Assembly: GCA_020636495.1 (NCBI GenBank)
Contig: JACJXQ010000008.1
Location: forward strand, 2,976,001 to 3,040,000
Source of the DNA: Chitinophagales bacterium
GTDB lineage: Bacteria > Bacteroidota > Bacteroidia > Chitinophagales > Chitinophagaceae
DNA: 64,000 nt
Reading direction: 5' to 3'
Every line of letters starts with the position of its first letter. The stretch's first letter is position 1. Below are positions 9,801 to 16,570 of this stretch, piece by piece. The position numbers and the translations under genes are program-made. The notes under the pieces were generated by a model, which worked only from the letters and a program-made list of their open reading frames with translations, was not told the DNA's origin and ran no database searches.

Positions 9801-10075
9801 ACCTGTATGCATTTGCAGATGCAGGTATGATAGAACTAAGCTATGCAGGCAATCTGGCCAATTACTGGGATGCAACACCTACCACGCAATGGAGCGGCAT
9901 TCGTGCCGATGCCGGATTAGGAATGGCTATGACCATAAAAAGATGGTGGCACTTTACTAAAGCGCACCCGCTCACGTTGAGGTTTGATGTACCTGCCTTC
10001 CTGAACAGGCCACCGAATGCCAATCCCGACTATTTCGGGTTCAGGTATGTTGTAGGTATCAACAGGGCCTTTTAA
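6824..10075 (+). CDS. M1-family metallopeptidase fused to a predicted outer-membrane beta-barrel
   Basis: 1083 residues. A signal peptide (about 1-19, ending LHAQ) is followed by an M1 (gluzincin aminopeptidase) region. GMEYPML stands for the GAMEN-like exopeptidase motif. H379-E-I-G-H383 is followed 18 residues later by E402, the complete zinc site. From about residue 660 the sequence changes to alternating aromatic/polar strands. It ends in a strand finishing with Phe (FRYVVGINRAF), preceded by LRFDVPAFLNRPP, a pattern seen in BamA/surface-antigen type barrels. I infer a peptidase exposed at, or tethered to, the outer membrane. It is a monocistronic unit. Confidence 0.88.
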   Translation: MRNLLLLVLIVIIPASLHAQNDNEYRSTKNKMYWQNRKPDAAYWQQDVHYTIDARIDEEKHTINAGEKLEYWNNSPDTLQYVYFHLWQNAFVKGSYLHRLEIANKVKPKLGEYEQEGLGCVVEEIEVDGQNVELDLDNTILKVYLPKPLLPGGKTTFTMKFTTYWDNGDTRRRMKMYDAWGAMHYNGVQWFPKMCVYDRKFGWDTYQHLNKEFYGDFGQYDVSLNFPSNYVVEATGAIQNRKEVLPEELREKLDVKNFKDKKWNEAPSIITPYKKGERKTWKFKAINVHDFAFTADPSYRINTEYWNGIECVGLVQEPHARGWQTSASYVAQIIKTFSEDFGKYQYPKMVAADAADGMEYPMLTLDGGSSPGYKGLLVHEIGHNWFYGMVGNNETYRASLDEGFTQFLTAWGLTRLEGDTISKKPEKLRSKLAYYPGTYRDLRVYTRYIYDALNGDDMPLNTHSNDFGNALHHENGYGLVYYKTATMLYNLQYTLGDSLFSHAMKNYFKQWRFAHPYFDDFRTSIIQYTHVDLNWFFDQWLETTKRLDYGIKGIRKIEGNDSFSIRFVRNGEMQMPIDFTVTAKDGSKHSYHIPNTWFEKETDAIILDKWYGWGNWDKTYDAHVQIPSGIKNVQIDTSNRLADMYAIDNYKSRHMPLSPKSTILKPDVGAASPLDRHHNHAYLRPDLWWNPVDGFKAGIHMEGDYMHTMHKVSASLWWNTHILQYGQYQSYDNEGWYDRYVPLNYNISYESPITRFYPKLQVHVKSKLLDGLWYHRGGLSWEVNKRNTLSFYAQTMWRSLNFDIDYLIYNNEWSSMRARPNSSLNMSWQHDFKYIGGSGYFNLSARAPFLTGNNSFNYSYLQLKVQNYNRLDKLDIRTRLFGRYGTGNIIPYESALWLSGANPEEMMDNKYTRNNAVVPDEWRGMSKYETNHFQAGGGMNLRGYAGYLVAEQRKGTVLVGYKGRSGVAANVEVGFDKYIPFRPKFTRKWLSVDLYAFADAGMIELSYAGNLANYWDATPTTQWSGIRADAGLGMAMTIKRWWHFTKAHPLTLRFDVPAFLNRPPNANPDYFGFRYVVGINRAF

Positions 10076-10101
10076 GCACAGCTGCTAGCATATAACTAAC
10101 G

Positions 10102-10128
10102 ATGCCCGGTAGCATAGCTATCGGGCAT
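10102..10128. terminator. Hairpin between converging genes
   Basis: Arms ATGCCCGGTAGC / GCTATCGGGCAT with an ATA loop and one wobble pair, lying between the M1 gene and a small converging gene. The T content after the stem is low, so factor-independent termination is only likely, not certain. Confidence 0.55.
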
Positions 10129-10326
10129 TTAATATTTAACTATTTGCTGTATGTGGCTGGTAGTCTCTGTTTTGAATACCAGGTTATAAATACCTGAAAG
10201 CAGATCTTTAATATCTAATGTAAGTTTGTCATTGGGTTGCATGTAGGTCTCGCAATATATCTTGCCTTTCATGTCCACAAGCATCAAAAGACACTCTTCG
10301 TTTTCTTTGTTCTTAATACTGATCAT
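10129..10326 (-). CDS. Short orphan protein resembling a T9SS type A sorting domain
   Basis: 65 residues from the ATG at 10326. The frame stays open to a GTG at 10434, which would give 101 residues, but the added N-terminus is Arg/Cys-rich and unlike a signal peptide. The body (LLMLVDMKGKIY, then LDIKDLLSGIYNLVF and QQIVKY at the end) has the strand pattern of type IX secretion C-terminal sorting domains. No cargo domain and no signal peptide are present. It may be a relic of a larger secreted protein or a free-standing beta fold. Confidence that it is expressed is low. Confidence 0.4.
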   Translation of the reverse strand: MISIKNKENEECLLMLVDMKGKIYCETYMQPNDKLTLDIKDLLSGIYNLVFKTETTSHIQQIVKY

Positions 10327-10475
10327 TAGTCGTTTGTCGTATCGTTTTTTTAAAACTTGTTTAGAAATAAAACACCCCCGAGGCGAACAAGTCCGCCTGT
10401 TTGTAATGTGATCAATTCTTTTGGGGTGAATCACTTCTGCAACGTTTCTCTCTGCCTCGTAATTCCTGAAATAAC

Positions 10476-10505
10476 AAAGGTGCTACGGTTGTTTCCGGCA
10501 CCTTT
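10476..10505 (-). terminator. Probable terminator downstream of purF
   Basis: Arms AAAGGTGC / GCACCTTT around a 14-nt loop, 60 nt past the purF stop on the minus strand. The tail on that strand is T-rich but interrupted (TTTGTTATTT). Confidence 0.5.
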
Positions 10506-10567
10506 ATTAGTGTAAAGTTAAGACTTTCTTAACTATAATAAAAATATATACTTATGCTAATACGAAC

Positions 10568-11662
10568 TTAATATCCTCGCCCTGCTTTCTTATCCATATA
10601 ATTCATGAAGGCCTTATTAGCTACGCGGTTACCACCCCTGGTAGGATAATTACCGGTAAAGTACCAATCGCCTGTATTATGAGGGCAAGCATCTTTTAAC
10701 CCTTCTATTGACTGGTAGATGATGTCTACCTCAGCATGCACGTCCTCGTGTTTCAGCATCTGTGCTATCTTATCGCTTATCTCCTCGGCAGTGAACGGCT
10801 CATATATCTCTTTCACAAAGTTCTGATCGTCCAGCGTGCCGTTGTCCAGTGCTACTTTACACTTATCATACACCTCGTCCAGCTTGCTTTCCATTCCCTT
10901 GTCCTTCAACAACTCCACTGCAGCACGGAAGGCGATGAAATCTCCCATCTTACTCATGTCTATACCATAGCAGTCAGGATAGCGTATTTGCGGAGCTGAT
11001 GACACTATGATGATGCGCTTAGGCTTCAGCCTGTCCAGCATCTTGATGATACTTTCTTTCAGCGTTGTACCACGAACTATTGAGTCATCTATCACCACCA
11101 ATGTATCCACACCATCTTGCACTGTACCGTATGTGATGTCGTACACGTGCTGTACCATTTCGTCACGCGCAGAATCTTCGGTGATGAAGGTGCGCATCTT
11201 CACATCCTTGATAGCTATCTTCTCTATACGAACCCTACGACCGATAAGTTCCAGCATTTCCTCTTCGGTCATCTCGCTGCCGCGAGCTTGTATCTTGTGT
11301 AGCTTACTTTCGTTGAGATAATCTTCCAAACCTTTTATCAATCCGTAAAAGGCGGTCTCTGCGGTGTTCGGTATAAATGATACGATAGTATGTTTCAGGT
11401 CATTGTCCAACGCTTCCAACACCTTACCTGCAAGATTGCGGCCCAGCTGCATACGCTCTCTGTATATATCCGCATCGCTACCACGGCTGAAGTATATACG
11501 CTCGAAGCTACAGGCTGTCTTCTCACGCTCCTCAAGTATCTGTACATCTTTGAAAGTACCATCTGACTTTGTGATAACGGCATGCCCGGGTGTCAATTCC
11601 TTCACTGATTCAAAAGGCACGTTGAATGATGTCATAATTGCCGGGCGTTCAGACGCCCACAA
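10568..11662 (-). CDS. purF: Amidophosphoribosyltransferase, C-terminal part of a frameshifted purF
   Basis: C-terminal phosphoribosyltransferase portion of the enzyme that makes phosphoribosylamine from PRPP and glutamine, the first step of purine synthesis. The PRPP-binding loop VVIDDSIVRGTT is intact. The apparent GTG start at 11662 is an artefact of a frame break. An extra G in the run at 11656-11658 interrupts the reading frame that continues from the N-terminal piece. Removing it, together with one base near 11773-11775, joins both pieces into a 615-residue protein spanning 10568-12417. That length is normal for the long PurF form of Bacteroidota. Confidence 0.9.
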   Translation of the reverse strand: MWASERPAIMTSFNVPFESVKELTPGHAVITKSDGTFKDVQILEEREKTACSFERIYFSRGSDADIYRERMQLGRNLAGKVLEALDNDLKHTIVSFIPNTAETAFYGLIKGLEDYLNESKLHKIQARGSEMTEEEMLELIGRRVRIEKIAIKDVKMRTFITEDSARDEMVQHVYDITYGTVQDGVDTLVVIDDSIVRGTTLKESIIKMLDRLKPKRIIIVSSAPQIRYPDCYGIDMSKMGDFIAFRAAVELLKDKGMESKLDEVYDKCKVALDNGTLDDQNFVKEIYEPFTAEEISDKIAQMLKHEDVHAEVDIIYQSIEGLKDACPHNTGDWYFTGNYPTRGGNRVANKAFMNYMDKKAGRGY

Positions 11663-11736
11663 CCACTATTTCGTCATCCTTATAATAATAGGCTGGTCTG
11701 ATGCCATTAGCATCCCTCAGCACAAAGCTGTCGCCA

Positions 11737-12417
11737 TTACCTACCAGGCCTCCGCACACAAAACCACCATCGAAAGTGTGCAGCTGCTTTTTTCAATGCA
11801 GCTTCCAGGTTCAGTGACTGAGGGTTGGCCTCGTCTTCCAGTTTGATATAGTGCTGCACGGTATCTATCATTGCCCCAAGGTCACTCTCGCGTATCGTGT
11901 CGCTGGGGTGCTCATGCAGCAATTCGAACAATTCGTCCGTATTTACCAGGTTGAAGTTACCCGCCATTACCAGGTTGCGTGTCGGGTTGATGTCCGGCTT
12001 GATGAACGGGTGGCAAAACTCTACATTATTCCTTCCCTGTGTACCGTAACGCAGGTGTCCCATCATCACTTCTCCCATAAAGCGCATATAGCCCTTAAGC
12101 AATCCCGGGTGATTGCGGATATTGGGGAACATCTTTTCCAGCCCTTCTGTTTCGGCATGCACCTCTTCAAACACGCGTTTTATAGCCCCGGCGCCATTCA
12201 GGCGCAGGCGGTGCATAAATTGGTATCCCGGTTCTACATTCAATTTAACAGTGGCAATACCAGCCCCATCCTGGCCACGATTGTGCTGCTTTTCCATAAG
12301 CAGGTACAATTTGTTCAGGCCGTAAAAAGCTGTTCCGTATTTGCGGTGGTAAAATGCCAGTGGTTTCAGCAGGCGAATGTATGCCAGCCCGCATTCGTGA
12401 CGTATCGCATCAGACAT
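11737..12417 (-). CDS. purF: Amidophosphoribosyltransferase, N-terminal glutaminase part of a frameshifted purF
   Basis: N-terminal Ntn-hydrolase glutaminase portion. The nucleophile is Cys9 in HECG after an eight-residue propeptide, and QHNRGQDGAGIA and GHLRYGTQG are intact. The last 18 codons are out of frame. A third T (plus-strand AAA at 11773-11775) shifts CAC-TTC-GAT-GGT-GGT into a dead frame ending at 11737. The true frame (FDGGFVCGGLVGN and on) continues until a second insertion at 11656-11658. The start codon lies just behind the stop of the LysE-type gene (8-nt overlap), implying coupling in a tsaE-lysE-purF unit. Confidence 0.9.
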   Translation of the reverse strand: MSDAIRHECGLAYIRLLKPLAFYHRKYGTAFYGLNKLYLLMEKQHNRGQDGAGIATVKLNVEPGYQFMHRLRLNGAGAIKRVFEEVHAETEGLEKMFPNIRNHPGLLKGYMRFMGEVMMGHLRYGTQGRNNVEFCHPFIKPDINPTRNLVMAGNFNLVNTDELFELLHEHPSDTIRESDLGAMIDTVQHYIKLEDEANPQSLNLEAALKKAAAHFRWWFCVRRPGR

Positions 12418-13135
12418 GAGGCTGCAAAGATACTAAGGTTTCAGAAGTTTTAAACTCTTCTTTAAATTGTTTTTGATAATGGGCAGATTGCAATCCATTT
12501 CTATTGATATGCAGGTCAAAATAGGTGGTCAGGAATAATGCCGCGCCGAATGTCAGGATTATGGCTGATGAGGTCTTTTGCAGGTACATGACACGACGGA
12601 GCGTCAGCTTGCGGCGTATCGCATCGGCCAGGAAAACCTTACAAAAGTCAATACCCAGCACCAGCGACAGGCATACCGAGAACATCACGAGCCTGTACCA
12701 GCCCGAAGTATTGGCGGTGGCTGAGACAGAACCCAGCCAGATAATGATAACAGCGGGGTTGATAGTGTTAATAAGGAAACCGCTGGTCCATATCCTCACA
12801 TAATCGGTATTACTGATATTAAGCTTAGTTGCAGATGGGCGTACCGGCCTGTATTTACCCACCAGCCCGGCCACACCTACCACTATCAGTATCACTGCCC
12901 CTCCGTAGGCTATTTCCTTAGAGTACTCATGCAGCACCTCCAGCCATGACGCGGCAAGATTAGCAACGGTCACATACAATATATCACTGATAGAAACACC
13001 CAGGATAAAGGCTATACCCGCCCGATAGCTGTGGTTGAGGCTATATTTTAGTATGGCGAATAACGTGGGGCCCACCGAGATCGCCAGGAATAATCCCAGT
13101 GCAGTGCCTTTCAATAATGCGTCCCACAAGTGCAT
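12410..13135 (-). CDS. LysE/RhtB-family amino acid exporter
   Basis: 241-residue inner-membrane protein with about six hydrophobic segments. The N-terminal GLFLAISVGPTLFAILKYSL is the LysE superfamily signature (G-x-x-P-G-P region). These proteins export amino acids or related small molecules with the proton gradient. The cargo here cannot be predicted. It overlaps purF by 8 nt and lies 65 nt downstream of tsaE on the same strand. Confidence 0.87.
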   Translation of the reverse strand: MHLWDALLKGTALGLFLAISVGPTLFAILKYSLNHSYRAGIAFILGVSISDILYVTVANLAASWLEVLHEYSKEIAYGGAVILIVVGVAGLVGKYRPVRPSATKLNISNTDYVRIWTSGFLINTINPAVIIIWLGSVSATANTSGWYRLVMFSVCLSLVLGIDFCKVFLADAIRRKLTLRRVMYLQKTSSAIILTFGAALFLTTYFDLHINRNGLQSAHYQKQFKEEFKTSETLVSLQPHV

Positions 13136-13200
13136 ATTACAAGATAAAGAAGAAAATGGATAATCACCTCAAAACTATGGCTGTAATAATAGTCTACTGG

Positions 13201-13656
13201 TTATGAGTTATTAATTAACCAAACATTAAGTTTGCGTTCGTCTCCACCGGTATTTTCTATGGTCACCTTTAAATGCGGATAAGGTAATAATCCGGGAGCC
13301 TGTTCAGGCCACTCAACTATCGAATAGGCTTCTTTCTGTAACAGGCAATCCTCCACTCCTGCCTGTACAGCTTCCTCTTCGTCTTTCAGGCGGTACCAGT
13401 CCATATGATAAATAGTCCGCTCTGTACCATTATCATCAAAACTATAATGATTGATGAGCGCGAATGTGGGGCTGCTGACATCATCCTGCACGCCCAATTC
13501 GTCGCATAAGGCATGTATGAGTGTTGTTTTACCTGCTCCCATCTGGCCACTCAATGCCCATACCTTATAATGATGAGCACATTCCCACAACTTATGGGCC
13601 GCATTTCGGATATTCGATAAAGAATAGGAAATTTGTAGTATCGGATCTTGTTCCAT
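13201..13656 (-). CDS. tsaE: tRNA threonylcarbamoyladenosine biosynthesis ATPase TsaE
   Basis: 151-residue P-loop protein of the TsaBDE complex that installs t6A37 on ANN-decoding tRNAs. Walker A GQMGAGKT is at residues 37-44. VSSPTFALINHY and YHMDWYRL are the TsaE signatures. The reading frame is open farther upstream to 13869, but that part would run across the start of the divergent copper ATPase gene and has no family similarity. I therefore take the ATG at 13656. It heads a minus-strand group with the LysE-like exporter and purF. Confidence 0.94.
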   Translation of the reverse strand: MEQDPILQISYSLSNIRNAAHKLWECAHHYKVWALSGQMGAGKTTLIHALCDELGVQDDVSSPTFALINHYSFDDNGTERTIYHMDWYRLKDEEEAVQAGVEDCLLQKEAYSIVEWPEQAPGLLPYPHLKVTIENTGGDERKLNVWLINNS

Positions 13657-13693
13657 CAGCAGGCAAAGATATGATGCCTGAAACTCAAAAAAA

Positions 13694-15823
13694 ATGGAAA
13701 AAACATATTCCACTACCGTACAGGGTATGACCTGTGGCAATTGTGCGTTGACTATTTCTAAGGTCTTAGAAAAAAAAGGTGCAAAGAATATATCTGCGAA
13801 CGCAGCATCAGGCGATGTCAGTTTTACAATGGTAGAAGAAACTGACGTAAATAAAGTATATGACGCCATAGACGACCTGGGGTATACTGTAGTCAGGGAT
13901 ACGGATGAAAATGCACATCAGCACCATGCCAGTCACGCTGACCACTCAGACCTGTATCTTATCATTTGTGCTGTTTTCACCCTACCCCTGCTGGCACATA
14001 TGTTTACGGATTGGCACCTCCTGCACAACCCGTGGGTACAGTTGGTACTGGCTACTCCGGTATTTGCTATTGGTGTGAAACATTTTGGCGTAAGTGCTAT
14101 ACGTTCATTAAAGCATGGCATACCTAATATGGATGTGCTGGTAATAATAGGAGCAACAGCAGCATATGTATATTCACTTATCGGCATGTTCATCTATACA
14201 GAGCATGTACACGACTACCTGTTCTTCGAAACGGCTGCATCTATCATCACCTTGGTGATGTTCGGCAACTGGCTGGAACATAAGACCGTCAAATCTACAA
14301 CTGCCGCAATAGACGCGCTGGTACAACTGCAACCTCAAAAAGCACGCATTGTATTTACTGACAGTATAGGCAAGGAAACCATATCTGAGATAGACAGCAA
14401 GTTTGTACGCGCAGGAGATGTTGTGCTGGTAAACAATGGAGACAGTATTCCTGTAGATGGTATAATAGTCAAAGGTGAAGCACAGATCGACGAACACATG
14501 ATAACCGGAGAAAGCCTGCCGGTGCATAAATATGTAGATGATGAAGTAGTGGGCGGCACGGTATTGCTGGAAGGACATATACGCGTCAAAGCTACTGCCG
14601 TCGGCAGCCAGTCGGTATTATCCAATATCATCAGGATGGTACGCGAGGCGCAGGGACAGAAACCACCCCTGCAAAAACTGGCAGATAAGATAAGTGCTGT
14701 TTTTGTGCCTGTCGTCCTGGCTATTGCAGTACTCACGTTAGTAGTCAGTTATTTCTTCTTCGACGTAACATTTCAAAATGCCATGATGCGCTCTATTGCT
14801 GTTATGGTCATATCCTGTCCCTGTGCTATGGGGCTGGCAACGCCTGCAGCTGTTGCTGTCGGGTTGGGACGTTCAGCACGTAATGGCATACTCATCAAAG
14901 GCGGTGATACTTTGCAGAACCTGAAAACAGTGAAGCAGATCGTATTTGACAAGACAGGAACACTAACCACCGGTAAACTGCAGATCGATTCATTCAAAGC
15001 GAACAGTATTGATAACGAAACTTTCCGGTCAGTGGTTGCTTCAATAGAGAAGCATTCATCACACCCTATAGCAAAGTCAGTGAGCACACAATGGGGTAAT
15101 GCCCCGGACATTCCTTTCAGCCATGTAGAAGAAATAAAAGGAAAAGGAGTTGAAGCCACGGACGAAGCAGGAAACAAATGGCAACTAGGTTCTGAGATAT
15201 GGTTGCATGCTAATAAAGAGCAGGACAAGGGCTATGATATGTACCTGTATAAAAACGGGGAATATACCGGGGCTATCCGCATATCAGATGCATTGAGAGA
15301 AGATGCGAAGGAGACCATCAGCAGTCTGAAAGAAATGGGCTATACAACTATACTACTGAGTGGTGATAAAAAAGCCAAATGCGAGCATATTGCCTCACAA
15401 CTGGGCATCGACCAGGTGTATGCAGAACATTCACCTGAACAGAAAAATGCCCGCCTGGACGAATTGCTGAAAACCGCTCCGACAGCAATGGTAGGCGATG
15501 GTATCAATGATGCCCCTGCCCTTGCCAAAGCTACAGTAGGCATATCACTGAGCGAATCCACACAAATAGCCATCCAGTCTGCCAATGTCATATTGTCCAA
15601 TAACCAGTTAAGTACACTTCCGCTGGCCATTAATCTGGGCATCTACACTGAACGCACTATTAAGTCGAACCTGTTTTGGGCGTTCATATATAATATCGTA
15701 GCAATTCCTGTAGCAGCAATGGGTATGCTGAAACCTACATATGGTGCCGGTATCATGGCACTGAGCGATGTAGTGCTGATACTCAACTCGCTATACCTGG
15801 GCGTTCGCAACCTAAAGAAATAG
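13694..15823 (+). CDS. copA: Copper-translocating P1B-type ATPase
   Basis: 709 residues. An N-terminal heavy-metal-associated domain carries GMTC14GNC17. It is followed by a short linker with five His between residues 75 and 84, eight predicted membrane helices, the TGES actuator motif, the ion-binding C375-P-C377, the phosphorylation site D419-KTGTLT, an HP dipeptide and GDGINDAPAL. All are diagnostic of Cu+-exporting ATPases. The role is Cu+ efflux from the cytoplasm or supply to cuproproteins. It starts only 37 nt from the divergent tsaE start, so the regulatory space is very short. No copper regulator or chaperone gene is adjacent. Confidence 0.96.
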   Translation: MEKTYSTTVQGMTCGNCALTISKVLEKKGAKNISANAASGDVSFTMVEETDVNKVYDAIDDLGYTVVRDTDENAHQHHASHADHSDLYLIICAVFTLPLLAHMFTDWHLLHNPWVQLVLATPVFAIGVKHFGVSAIRSLKHGIPNMDVLVIIGATAAYVYSLIGMFIYTEHVHDYLFFETAASIITLVMFGNWLEHKTVKSTTAAIDALVQLQPQKARIVFTDSIGKETISEIDSKFVRAGDVVLVNNGDSIPVDGIIVKGEAQIDEHMITGESLPVHKYVDDEVVGGTVLLEGHIRVKATAVGSQSVLSNIIRMVREAQGQKPPLQKLADKISAVFVPVVLAIAVLTLVVSYFFFDVTFQNAMMRSIAVMVISCPCAMGLATPAAVAVGLGRSARNGILIKGGDTLQNLKTVKQIVFDKTGTLTTGKLQIDSFKANSIDNETFRSVVASIEKHSSHPIAKSVSTQWGNAPDIPFSHVEEIKGKGVEATDEAGNKWQLGSEIWLHANKEQDKGYDMYLYKNGEYTGAIRISDALREDAKETISSLKEMGYTTILLSGDKKAKCEHIASQLGIDQVYAEHSPEQKNARLDELLKTAPTAMVGDGINDAPALAKATVGISLSESTQIAIQSANVILSNNQLSTLPLAINLGIYTERTIKSNLFWAFIYNIVAIPVAAMGMLKPTYGAGIMALSDVVLILNSLYLGVRNLKK

Positions 15824-15858
15824 CTGTCGAAATATCCCGACGCAAAATATCCGTAATA

Positions 15859-15881
15859 TTGTAACAACAAAGCTGTTACAA
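15859..15881 (+). terminator. Hairpin after copA
   Basis: Perfect arms TTGTAACA / TGTTACAA with a 7-nt loop, 36 nt past the copA stop. No clean T-run follows, so its role as a terminator is tentative. Confidence 0.35.
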
Positions 15882-15938
15882 TCAATTAGTTATAATTCGT
15901 TATTTTTATATAACGGAAGATCCGCATGAAGTAAGGAA

Positions 15939-16559
15939 ATGAAGCTGAAAACATTCATATTAATATTGACCTTAGCCCTGGCCTCCTGCAAGGGCTCCAA
16001 TAAAGTCGTTACAACAAATAACACTGGCAATTCAGAAATAAGAAAGAAAATAGCATGTGGCAAAGAACATGTTGAAATGAACAAAGCCCACATAGATTGG
16101 TTTGAAGCCAACAACTCAATTCTGAATAAAAGCACAGAGGTGCTGGTGCTGCCCAAAGACTATAAAGTTTATTCCATAGACACATCGCAGGCTACAGTTT
16201 TCTTCAACACCGTTGGAAGTGGTGCAACTGCTACTACGGTAATACCGCTGCCCTCTCCGGCCGACTGCCAGGTATTCACAGTAAAGAATAACGTGAAAGA
16301 AGGAGCGCATGTAACCAAAGGCGCAACGATGGCCGTTGGTGAGTGTAAAGGACAAACAATGGGCATCAGCTATTATATGGGCAAGGTAGCCGCCAATGTT
16401 AATTGGTTTGGTATAGAGTATGAGCTGAAGACAATGTTTATACAGGGCGAACCTTATGTGATCGTCTACTCAAAAATGCCACCACCCGAAAACAACAACA
16501 AAAACAAAGACAAGGCCAAAACTGAGCCCGAAGTAATAGAAATAAGATACGATAAGTAA
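15939..16559 (+). CDS. Lipoprotein of unknown function
   Basis: 206 residues with a short signal peptide ending in the lipobox LASC (Cys17). The mature part has two further Cys pairs and a Pro/Asn/Lys-rich tail (PPPENNNKNKDK). I recognise no domain. It lies 11 nt before the T9SS metalloprotease gene on the same strand and is probably co-transcribed with it, so a role alongside that secreted enzyme is conceivable but not shown. Confidence 0.7.
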   Translation: MKLKTFILILTLALASCKGSNKVVTTNNTGNSEIRKKIACGKEHVEMNKAHIDWFEANNSILNKSTEVLVLPKDYKVYSIDTSQATVFFNTVGSGATATTVIPLPSPADCQVFTVKNNVKEGAHVTKGATMAVGECKGQTMGISYYMGKVAANVNWFGIEYELKTMFIQGEPYVIVYSKMPPPENNNKNKDKAKTEPEVIEIRYDK

Positions 16560-16570
16560 AACATCAGCAG

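Noticed and set aside
11640..11780. Programmed ribosomal frameshifting in purF
   Set aside because: Two separate shifts would be needed, with no slippery heptamer or downstream structure, and PurF proteins are not known to use frameshifting.
11851..12453. A 200-codon plus-strand frame opposite purF
   Set aside because: It mirrors the purF N-terminal coding frame. No family features, and it crosses the LysE/purF junction.
13657..13869. Longer tsaE start with 71 extra residues
   Set aside because: The extension lies antisense to the metal-binding domain of copA and resembles no TsaE protein.
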